A stretch of 64,000 nt of DNA from Marisa cornuarietis. Lineage: Eukaryota; Mollusca; Gastropoda; Architaenioglossa; Ampullariidae. Location of the stretch: contig SMMW01000585.1 of assembly GCA_004794655.1 (NCBI GenBank), forward strand, positions 7,749,501 through 7,813,500. Reading direction: 5' to 3'. A model generated the notes under the pieces. The model had not been told where the DNA came from, searched no databases, and saw only the letters and a list, made by a program, of their open reading frames with translations. The position numbers were made by a program, and so were the translations under genes. The stretch's first letter is position 1. Every line of letters starts with the position of its first letter. Of the stretch, positions 25,287 through 35,213 are shown in pieces.

Positions 25287-28200
25287 GGAGCAATTGGATT
25301 GTTGTTGTTGTTGACTTTAAAAGGGAAAGTGCTTCCACCTCTCGGTGATTTCGCACTGTGGGGGATGGGGTCTTTGGGGAGTGTGGGGAAAGGGTTGCTG
25401 TTTTGTGGTGCCTGATGCGTGGTTTCACTTTTGTGCGTGCCCTCTATTTTTGTTGGTGTTTAGGTTTTCCAAGTCTGCATGGGTGGTGTATTGTATTTGT
25501 GCCCTCTTCATCCATTATTGATCTGCCAAGTTTGCATGAGTCGTTACAGTGCTGCTGCCCTCTTTCCTCCTGCTGCTGCTGGTGCTGCTGTTGCCGTTTG
25601 TTGCCAGTGTTTAGGGGTCCTGCTACGTGTACCGTGGTGGTGTATTGTGTTTCTCTGTTTGGTTCAATGTATTGCTCTTCCTCAATTTTTTTTTAATTTT
25701 ATTTTTCCAGTGTGGATGGCTATGTTATCCTGTTTACCCCTATTCTTATTTTATATTAGACTAGAGTTTGGGTGGCTTGTTGCTATAACTACTACTAGTG
25801 ACAGTATACTGTTCCATAGTTCTTTAGGTGGGTTGAGGCAGTTTCTGAGGTTTAGTCCCAGCCTATACTTATCTAGGTAATGTTTTAGTTCTTCTCTCTC
25901 TGGTTTATTTTCATTGCATTCCAACAGTACATGCGGGGTGCTAAGTCTGTCCCCACAGGCACATGAAGGTGGGTCTTTAAACATTTTATAGTATTCTCCA
26001 CTAAGCCTCATTCTGGTTATTTTAGTTTGGTCCGACCTGATTGACGTTAGGTACATCAAGGTGAGACTAGGCTGGTCGTCTATCAGTCTTCTAGTACCTA
26101 TACCTTCATTTTTGTATTTTTCTTGCCACCTTATTTTTATTGCTGGTTTTATAGCTATTTTTCTCTCTGCTGGTGAAATAGAGATGTTTAGGGTGGTGAC
26201 TTTAGGGTTATTTTCTTGTTTTACTGCCAGTTTGGCTAGTTTATCTGCCTCTTCATTTCCTTTTATTCCTATGTGGGAAGGAACCCAAAAGAACTTAATG
26301 TCTCCCTGTTTCTGGTTGATTTTCTTTATGATGGACAGTATCTTGTATACTATATCTATTCTGTTTGAGGATTTGTTTTTTTTAAAGCCTGAAGTGCTGA
26401 CAGTGAATCTGAAATTACTACATATTGTTGTTGCGTTGTGTCCTTCATTCCGAGATGAAGTGTATGGAGAGATGTCAGTATGGCCGTCAACTCAGCTGTA
26501 AAAATTGAAGTGTGTTTTGGGAGTCTGCTGCAGATGGTGATGTTACCGGGTTAGTATACTCCTAATCCGGTTGTGTTTGTCACTGGGTCATGAGATCCGT
26601 CAGTATAAATCTGCACGTGTTCTTTGTATGTGGTGTTTAGCTTGAGCTTTGTTTCTGCAGTGATTTGGGCTTGGTGCTGTTCTTTGTTGTATTTGGTGAG
26701 GTCAAGGTCTATCTGTGGGTGTGGAAGTGTCCAGGGTGGTGTTTGTATGTTGTCTGGTGGGTAAGGAGCTGTTATGTTAATTTCTGCTCCCTTTGTGTTT
26801 TCTAAGTGTTGTATGTGTTGTTGTAGTGTGGGCTGTGGGGTGGGGCGGCCTGTTCTGTCTGTGGGGTTGAACATGAATCTGTCGGACTGGATGGTCAGGT
26901 GGGAGACATTGAATTTTGTAGTAGTAGCTAGCTGTTCTTTCTTTTATTATTAATTCTATAGGTTTCTGACCTGTTTCCGCCAGTACTGCTAGGTTTGGCG
27001 TGTACGATGGTACCCCCAGAACTACTTTTAGTGCCCTGGCCTGTACTGACTGAAGTTTAGCTAGTTGGTTTACTCGAAGGTGGACTAGCAGTGGGGCTGC
27101 GTATAATAGTCTAGACATGACATAGGCCTGATAGAGGTTAAGGAGAGATTTAGGATTAGTTCCCCAGTTATTTCCACTAACTACTCTCATTAGGTTTATT
27201 CCTTTTTTGGCAGATTTTGTTATTTTGTCTACATACGGGGTCCAGCTTGTTATTTCCGAGAAGATCACTCCTAGAAATTGTATCTGTGGACTGTAGTCAA
27301 GGGTTGTTTGGTTTAGTGTTAATTTGGGGTATTCTGTCTTCTGGTTTGGTTTTTGGAATATTATTGCCTGTGTTTTGGTGGCTGAAAGTTTAAAGCCATT
27401 ATATTTGAGCCACCTTGCTATTTCATGCAGATCCTCCTGTATCTTATCTATTCCTATGATTTTAGGTCTGCTGGGGTCATTTGTTGGGCGTATTTCTACT
27501 TTTCCTAGGAGGGACGTGTCGTCCGCAAACTGTTTAACTTTGACATGTTTTACACATTTGGGGAGGTCTGCTATCATTACGTTAAAGAGTAAGGGACTGA
27601 GGACGCTTCCCTGTGGGACTCCATTTTCTAGTGGTACCTCGTTGGAAGTTTGATCCTCAATTCTTACAGCTATTTTTCTGTTTGTTAAGAAGGATTTGAT
27701 TAGTTGCACTATTTTATTTGGGGTGCCTATGCGGAGGAGTTTCTGTAGCAGGCCCTCGTGCCAAAGCATATCGTAGGCTTTTTCTATGTCTAGAAAAACT
27801 CCGCACAGGTTCACTCTTTTTTCTGTGTGGGCATTGATAATTTCCTGCTGCAGTGCTGTTATGTGATCCATAGTGCTTCGTTTCTTCCTAAAACCACTTT
27901 GCTCTGGGGGCAGGATGTTGTTGGCCTCGCAAAAGTGGTTTAATCTCTTCTTAATAATTGTCTCAAATGTCTTGCCTAGTTGTGAGGTTAGTGCTATTGG
28001 TCTGTAGCTAGATGGGGCTGACTTTGCTTTGCCTGGTTTGGGGATGGGGACCACTGTGGCCCTTTTCCACATTTTAGGGAAACAGCTTTTTTCAAGAATA
28101 TCATTGAAGAGCTCTAAGATAAGGTGTTTGGTTTTCTGATGGCAGTTTTTTAGCATTTGGTAAGTGATAAGATCTGGGCCTGGAGCTGACCCTAACTTTT

Positions 28201-28877
28201 TGGTTGATAGGGCTTGCTCTAGTTCTTCTATAGTTATTCTGTTTGTTAGTTTGAAAGGATCTTCTTGGTTTAGAGGGGGAAGGAAGTTATTTTCTGCCTG
28301 TTCTTTGAATAGCTTAAAGTCTGGGTCTAAGTTAGAGTCTGAGCTGACTTCTTGAAATTGTTCAGCCAGTAGGTTTGCTTTTTCTAGGTTTGTCTCATAT
28401 TTGGTACCTTCTTTTATCAGGGTGGGCATGGTGGATCTTGGCCCTTGATTTAATCTTTTGATCTTTCTCCAGCTATCATTTAGGTTAGCATTTAGGTCTA
28501 GAGATTCTGTGAACCTGTGCCATTCCTCTTTTTTGGCTTGGAGGATAGTGCTTTTTGCTGCAGCTTTGGCCTTTTTGTATTCTAATCTGTTTTCTATGGT
28601 CTTGTGGCTTTTCCATATCTTAAGTTTATGTTTCCTGTTCTTAATGGCTTGTTCACATTCCTTGGTCCACCAGGCTTGCCCAGCATACCTGTACTCCTTA
28701 CCATTTCCATTTGGTGTTGCTGATTTGATTGCTTTAGTGATGCTATCTGTCAGTTTTTCAGTCTTGGTGTCTATGTCGTCGTCAGGGAGCCATATCTCAT
28801 TCACTTCTGTTAGTGACTCGTACAGGGTCCAGTGAGTTCTTTTAGTGTTTATTCTATAGATTAGGGGAGCAATTGGA
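25287..28877 (-). mobile_element. 5'-truncated RNase H-bearing LINE with 12-bp target duplication
   Basis: A minus-strand LINE occupying 25,299-28,865, flanked by a perfect 12-bp direct repeat GGAGCAATTGGA (25,287-25,298 and 28,866-28,877). Its 3' end is a (CAA)n tail next to the left duplication; its 5' end is truncated between the endonuclease and the reverse transcriptase, so no endonuclease is present. The perfect duplication and the long open frame of 675 codons suggest a fairly recent insertion. It was inserted into the hAT backbone, so it postdates the hAT element. The RNase H domain places it in the I/Jockey/LOA/R1 broad group; the exact clade needs a tree. Confidence 0.88.
25752..28865 (-). 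pseudogene. LINE ORF2: reverse transcriptase, RNase H, C-terminal CCHC
   Basis: The minus-strand frame from 28,865 first gives the endonuclease-RT linker (YRINTKRTHWTLYESLTE). The reverse transcriptase follows, with YRPIALTSQLGKTFE, the GVFLDIEKAYDMLWHEG block (first Asp), GVPQGSVLSPLLFNV and VKQFADDTSLL (catalytic FADD). Next comes RNase H: IYTDGSHDP (first Asp), an ELTAILTSLH block (Glu) and WVPSHIGIKGNEEADKLAK (His and last Asp). It ends with a Cys-rich finger, CACGDRLSTPHVLLEC. A frameshift near 26,550, between the first RNase H strand and the rest, splits the protein; most else is open, so only light damage separates this copy from an intact 3' half. The stop is near 25,751. Confidence 0.88.
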
Positions 28878-30428
28878 GGTGTAAACTGACATTTTTATGA
28901 GATGGACGTTAGTAAAGTCGCCGTGTGTTTGACCATCCCTTTCAATCGGAGTCTTTGGACTAAAGAAAGCTTGGACAGTTGGACCTATAGAAAGCTATAC
29001 ACAGTTTAACATCTTTTCACACCACACTCTCCTGCCTGTCACACGCTGTCTTCTAGACTCGAAAAGCCGAGATACGCTGCACTTTGTTTGTTTGATGAGT
29101 ACAGTATTTTTTTTTATAAATTTATGCTTCTATGATTTTCTGTTTATTGAAAAATAGCATTTGACAAGGCAGGAACATCAGTGTCGATGAGAGGGACTAG
29201 CAAGCGTCTCAAATTGACTGAGGATAATGAAGTTTGTGAGAAAAGCTCATAAATAAAGTCTTACAAAGTTTTTAGTCAGCAGGTAAAATGACATATTGGT
29301 ACTGCAAAACTTTGTTCTGTGAACTATTACAAGTCAGCTAAAATATGCTAAACATTTCTATTTTATGTCACAGAACCCTCTCCCTTTGATCTACTTAAAT
29401 ATTAAAATTAACAACAGTTACTGGCTCATTAGTATTTAAAACATTTGCTTTGTCTTCTAAAACTGAGCAAGTATTGTAACTGACACTGACTGATGGGGGT
29501 TGAAGTCGACCGAGTTTGCTTGGTAAAAAGTTGGAGGAATTCAAACTTTCTGAGAGTCTGAAGGCGGCAGTTCAGTCCAGTTAGGTGTTTGTGTGTAACA
29601 GCGTGTGTTGTGTGTTGTGTGTGTGTGTGTGTGTGTGTGATCGCGCGCGTGTAGTTTTGCTAAAGGAATAAACGAATTAAATATAGGAAGGGACTTTCGA
29701 TTGGTGCTGCGTGTTTGCCTCATTTGTTATGTAAGTTGATAAAAAAGATAACTGATGTGCTCTGCTGTTCGTAGCAGCAAACACTTTTTTAATGAGGGTA
29801 TTAACGAATCTGTCGAGCTTTTGACATCGCTGTTGACCTAACAGGCCTTCATTACTCTGGGGATGCTTTTTATGGAGCGGGTTACTACACGTTTGATCCT
29901 TTAACATCATTTTCCTAATTTACTATAACCACTCACGTGTAAAATTTTTTATGTCAAATAGTGATGTAGATCATAGTTCACGTGTCCTGTTGTTTGCAGT
30001 CTATATTTCGTTACTGAATGAAATGTAGATATTGACAATCGAATTGTAAACATATTATTATATACTCGGGAAAATAATTTACTATTACAATTACAAGAGG
30101 CCCGGAGAGTCGTCTGTCCCGGGGCCCGTGCTGGCTCTCGGCGGCCCTGCATGCGGTCATCACACGCGTACACAAATGTGCACATACATGCACGCGCACA
30201 AACATTCACACACAATCGTCGTACGCGTGCGCGCACGCGTACACACATGCACACACTTACATAGGTGTATCCACGGATGACAGTGAAATGGAAAATATAA
30301 ACTAAACTGAAAGAAACTAAGAAAACAATTGACGGTGAACTGTGCAAATTGCAATATGGGTCGGGGCTTCCGGGGGGCCCCAAAAGTTTGACTGCCTATG
30401 GGCCTCCACAGTGCTTAATCCGGCACTG
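28878..30428. other. Right arm of the hAT backbone
   Basis: Sequence that continues the hAT element right of the nested LINE. It contains a TG microsatellite (29,601-29,639), a CA/CG-rich run at about 30,170-30,260 and GGGGCCC-rich subterminal sequence near 30,100-30,140 and 30,370. A short frame at about 29,188-29,250 (MRGTSKRLKLTEDNEVCEKS) is protein-like but too short to identify. No hAT transposase is recognisable. Confidence 0.5.
29601..29639. repeat. (TG)n microsatellite
   Basis: A TG-rich run of about 39 bp in the hAT right arm, followed by a CGCGCGCG stretch. A similar TG run lies at about 17,228-17,248 upstream of choline kinase. Confidence 0.85.
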
Positions 30429-30436
30429 AGGATATC

Positions 30437-31189
30437 GCCCCCACGCAAGTCAGTCATTCAGCCTCTCTGTATCGGATGCTCCTCCCCACCTTGGAGATAC
30501 GCGGACACCCTTTCACTCGTCTTTGCCGAACCACACAGGCCGTCTATGCGCCAGCTCCAGCCGTCAAAACCCGTAGTTTCCCACAGCCTTCCACGCTCTC
30601 GGCGGAGTCCCTCTTGTTTACGTCAGATAAGTTCTCAGACGCCTGTATCCAGATTTCAGCAAAAGTTCTTTCTGTACTGTACCGGTAGTAGAATCACAGC
30701 CCTCGGCTTGAATACCAGTAAGTACGGTGACAACTCTTGTCACTAACCAGCGCTCTCTCTAGCGCCTCACGTCGACATACACTATGACGACTGGTAGGCC
30801 TGAATGAAGACTGCACCCCCCCGTCAGTGACAGCACACAGCAAGCAACACACCAGGATTGCCGGAATATCGATCGTCCAAATCGAGCATTCTCCTACTTG
30901 CTAAATGTCGGGTCTAATATACCCACCCTTGTTTACATCGCCACAAGGTGAGCTAAGCCCGCCCCACACATAAAATTTTAAAATATCCAAAACCTCAATT
31001 TTCTCATGCAACTCGCATGACAGCGACAGAAAAACAAGACACCCTAACCACCTGGACGGATGGAGCTCTGCTCTGCTCGCACGTGAAATAAGGTAAAAAC
31101 CGAGACTTTCAAGTTCTCGTGACTTCCAGCGTGGCAGTGTCAAACCAAGGCACACCTGTGTGTCGAACAAAACAATACTCAACTGCTGT
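30437..31189. other. Unassigned sequence right of the hAT insertion
   Basis: GC-richer sequence that continues the 18,330-18,882 stretch after removal of the hAT element. No domain is recognisable in its frames. It may be an older repeat that also interrupts the 3' end of the inverted LINE at about 31,190. Confidence 0.3.
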
Positions 31190-33100
31190 ACCCCCTTGTA
31201 CGCTACACACTGCAGGGAGACAGAAGCGTGACTGGGAGCCAGAGCGCAGGCCACGTGACGGGTAAGGAAGAACTACCTCTTGCAAATAGTCAGGAGCAGT
31301 TTTGAACATGCAGGACTGAGCAATCGAAAGCACTTTGTGGTCAATGCGCTTGTTCACTGGGAGCCAGCGAAGGCTCTGTAGGATAGGGGTGATGTGCTCA
31401 GTGGACGACTTTGCACGGGTGAAAATCCTGGCGGCTGTGTTTTGAACTGCGTAGCAGGTATACCCCTCAATGCACTATTGCAGTAGTCCAATCTCGATAT
31501 GATGGTACCCACAGATGTTGATGAGTTAGCAGAGTTATATAATCAGACTTTATTAAGGTTGCTTGATAAGCATACGCCTGCAGTTAGCAAAATGTTTGCA
31601 GATAGACCAGATTGTGCGTGGTTTTGTGAGGGGGTGAGTGAAGCCAAGAAACAGAGACAGCTGCCAGAGAAAAAGTGGAGGAAGACCAAACTTGAGATTG
31701 ACAGAAAGCTGTATAAGTTAGCCAGAAATAAATATGTGTGTGCTGTAAAAAAAACCCAGGCTAAATCGTTATTTGTACAGGAGCAGCTAGAGGCTGCTAG
31801 TGGAAATCCCAGAACGACTTTTGATATTGTAAACAGCTTGTTGGGTAAGAACGGAACTAGTCTGGTTCTTCCCGAGGTGGAATTCAAGTCAGTTGCTGAT
31901 CAGCTGTCTTCCTTCTTTGTTAATAAGATAAAGGAAATTAGTGCTGGACTTGAGAGTGCAGCTTGTGAGTTGCCAGAGTGTGAGGAAGACTATATTGTGC
32001 CATTTGCTGGTGTTCTGCTGACTTCTTTCATGTCTATTGATGAGAGCTACTTGAGGAAACTTGTAGCGAGATCAACTAAAACTTCATGTGCTGTGTATCC
32101 TGTACCAACTAAATTTATTATTCAGCTTCTGGACATTCTATTTCCTGTCATTGTGGACATTATTAATGGCAGTTTGGGAGCAGGCTGTGTTCCACGGTGT
32201 TTTAAACAGGCCGTTGTGAAGCCCTTGTTGAAAAAGGCAAACCTGGATCCCTCTGACTGTAAAAACTATCGTCCAGTATCAAATTAATCATATATTTCCA
32301 AGCTACTTGAGAGGGTGGTCGCAGAGCAGCTTATGACCCATTTTATAACTTATGGCTGCCTAGATAAATTTCAGTCAGCGTATTGTCCTGGCTTCAGCAC
32401 AGAAACTGCTCTTCGTGTGACCAATGACATTCTTTGTAGTGTCAACTCTGGCAACTTAGTACTTTTAGTATTACTTGACCTGAGTAGTGCGTTTGACACA
32501 ATCAACCACCGCCTGCTGCTCCAGAGACTGTCGCCAGAGGCTGGTATCAAGGGTGCTGCGCTGCAGTGGATTGACTCCTATCTTGCTGACAGATTGTCGG
32601 CTCTGCGAGCTCTGAGGCAGTTCCTCTGGTGTGTGGCGTACCACAGGGATCCGCTCTGGGTCCTTTATTATTTTAAGTATATACTTCACAGCTTGGACGG
32701 ATAATTGAACGCTTTCAGATGGGACGTCAGTTCTTTGCTGATGACACAGATTCTGAACAGTTTCCCCCCCCCCTCGACCCAACAGTGGCTAGGATTGCGC
32801 TTCAACGACTTGAATCTTTTTGTGTTGCGGTGAAGGCCTGGATGACCAGGAATCGTCTTAAACAACGACAAGACAGAAGCGTTACTGTGCGGCCCCAGGA
32901 CCAGATCGGCATTAGTGATGTGCAGGTCGGTGACGGCTCATAGCCTTTGCTGTGTACGGGACCTAGGGCTCTTTATTGATGCAGACCTCTCCATGTGTAA
33001 CCATGTTAATTCAGTTGTGGCAAAATCCTACTACTTTTTTTAGGACTTTAGGTAGATTACGGCCCATGCTGACTCAAGCTGCTGCCAACATAACCAGGTT
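31190..33100. mobile_element. CR1/L2-like LINE with 5' inversion
   Basis: Two pieces of one reverse transcriptase meet head to head at about 31,498. The plus-strand piece (31,499 to about 33,100) runs from the endonuclease-RT linker through the RT. It has KNYRPVSN, LLDLSSAFDTINHRLLLQRL, a damaged GVPQGSALGPLLF, QFFADDTDSEQ, then DLGLFIDADLSMCNH and LTQAAANIT. The minus-strand piece starts at about 31,498 with SRLDYCNSALRGIP and goes on to QSLRWLPVNKRIDHKVL and RSGSQSRFCLPAV. That is exactly the part expected after LTQAAANIT. Stops and frameshifts make it inactive. The 3' end is cut near 31,190, so the untranslated tail is missing. Confidence 0.75.
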
Positions 33101-35189
33101 TGGTAAACACTTTATGTTTAACGTGCTTTAGGCACTCTTTACATCTCAAACCAGCATCCTCATTCGCTAGCTAAGGATATTTCTGCAACCATTCCCAATA
33201 AAAGCTTTTATAGGAACGTGGGTTTTTGTATTTTTTTAACTCGTGGTCTCTGTCTCTCTCTTTTGTCATCCTGCTTCACTCATCACTGTCCTGATTTGCA
33301 GGTCTACGCACTTCTGCGGTGGTCTCACAAGATTATCTTCCAATCTTTGCTGTCAGAGGCATCTCCTCGGCGTTCTCTTGTTTCTTTTTATCATAAACGA
33401 AAAGTGAACAAGAGTAGACAGTCACTTTCGCCTTGTATACGGCTCACTTGCTTCAGATACTCCTGCCAAGATCTCTGGAAAAATCAATCCAATTTACTTA
33501 CACTGTGTGCGCTTCATCAATTTACTTACTGGAGCGAAATTTGTAGCTGGTTAGGTGAATAACGCTTAAAAAAAACTATCCACTCATTAGCTATATGGTC
33601 GGTTTAAAGCCAGCAGCATGACGAATGCCGAAAATGTCGTACCGCGTGTTCAAATGTATTTCTGCCGGCACACGGTCGCCCATTTCAGCGAAATTTTGCG
33701 GTACGGGTGGAGATTACTCAAGGAGCATTTATATCAGAAGTGATAAATTTACGTGCAGCTTCCGCTGACTCAACACGAATATTTCTTGTGTCTGACTACT
33801 TTCTGTTTAATAGAGCAAAAGCTTTAGTATACCAATCCTGCTGGTTGTTCAACGCATCACTCCCTATCAGTGTAAGTCTACGCCTTATCGGAACCTGGCA
33901 CAGGCTATGCGGAAATGCACAGGAATCTAAGACAATTCACAGTAACAAAAATTCAGAGTCGATGGAGTATCGATGGTCTTGCGCCTTTCGACAGAGCGGC
34001 AGCAGCATTAATGTCGTCCTATGGCATCGCACGTTTTATAGCTTTATTTCCGGTCACATGACAGGTATTTGCATAGTGTAGGGGAGAGGTAATTTCCTTC
34101 GAGGTTTCCCACGGTGAGTTTTGCAACGATTTGGAAGATAATGCATCTGACCTGTCTTTATCAGTGTATACCATTAATGTTTTGATTAGTGTGGTTCACA
34201 GTATGAGCGTCTGCTTGGGGATTTAATTTCTTTTTATCAGCATTTAAAAAGATGTCCATTTTCTTAAGCTTTGTTTAAAATCGGGGAGTTAAAAAGGATA
34301 ATTCAGTCACGAGCACCATGGTATTTCCGTTGTACTCTCATAATTGAGAGTGAGAAAGAATAAAATATAAAAAGCCCAGAACTTCTCATATTCACATAAT
34401 CAGTCACTGTTAAAATCGTAAACAGTATGCCATGTGAGACCTTTTGTCTGTTCTGTGTACCCATTCATGTAATACGACAAGAGCAACTTATTTTTTTTTT
34501 AATTTAAATCAGCAGATGAAGAAAAATAATAGCGCTGGTATTAGCAGTGGAATCTTGCTTAAACTATAGGGAATACTGCATAAGCATTTGTTTAGAAAAA
34601 TAACGAAGCACAGTTAGCCTTAGACTAAACATCCAGACAAATTATTTCATTCTATACTTTAAGTATGGAGAATATTTAGATGTAAAAAAGCGATCTTTCG
34701 ATTTTTTTCATTTTCAATCCAACCGTAATCTTGCACGGTTTTATTTTAATGCATCTTTCTCTCGTTTATTAATATGCATTGAAATAGGTATTGTAGTGTA
34801 CTTTTTAAGACTCATACAGTACGTAGTCAGTATGTAGCATGGCTGAGGTAACGCAAGATTCCACAATTGCAACCTACAACAAAAAGGAAAAAAAGGCCAG
34901 TAGGTAATAATAATGAAGATTTTTATAGCGCATATTCACACTCATAGAGAGGTAGTAAGTGATAAAGTTATTCTTCAGGTAAAAACAAACTATTTGAAAC
35001 GTTAACTAGTCATGAGTTTAAAAAAAAATACTTGAAAACTAGTGCAGGACACTGGTCAGGGTTTGAAACATATCAGTAAAGGTTTTTGATTGTGTTTCAT
35101 TTTCTTTCATGTATTTTGTCACTGAAAGGTTTAAACCAAGTAGGTGCCTCATGCAGTGCATTCTAATTTGTGGAATTTTTTGGTTGCAG
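33101..35189. promoter_or_regulatory. Upstream region of the TNF receptor gene
   Basis: About 33,600-34,110 has CpG dinucleotides and fewer A/T runs than the sequence around it, and ends in a good donor (CCCACG then GTGAGT, junction 34,113/34,114). An acceptor (GGTTGCAG) at 35,182-35,189 precedes the TNF receptor start by 25 bp. This suggests an untranslated first exon ending at 34,113 and a promoter just upstream. A piece like a LINE tail (tttttatagcgcatattca, near 34,920) lies in the proposed intron. No TATA box is convincing. The 33,707-34,081 open frame begins with GTG and has no recognisable domain. Confidence 0.4.
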
Positions 35190-35213
35190 ATTATCTAGTC
35201 AAAAGAAAGTAAA

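Larger units (their letters stand above)
18883..30436. mobile_element. hAT-type DNA transposon, 11.5 kb with nested insertions
   Basis: The 14-bp inverted ends CAGTGCCGGATTAA (from 18,891) and TTAATCCGGCACTG (to 30,428) are perfect. Both are followed inward by a matching CCTATGGGC block and GGGGCCCC-rich subterminal sequence. The element is flanked by a perfect 8-bp direct repeat, AGGATATC (18,883-18,890 and 30,429-30,436), the size hAT transposases make. Of the 11,538 bp, 4.7 kb is a nested Harbinger element and 3.6 kb a nested LINE, leaving about 3.2 kb of hAT backbone. I could not recognise a BED finger or hAT dimerisation domain in the backbone, so it was probably non-autonomous or its transposase has decayed. 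Superfamily is inferred from duplication length and the CAG start. Confidence 0.8.

Noticed and set aside
29949..30383. 144-codon minus-strand frame over the CA-rich run
   Set aside because: Much of it is translation of a CA/CG simple repeat (Val/Cys/Arg runs); not a gene.
33707..34081. 124-codon open frame upstream of the TNF receptor
   Set aside because: It begins with GTG, has no domain and overlaps what looks like promoter and leader sequence.
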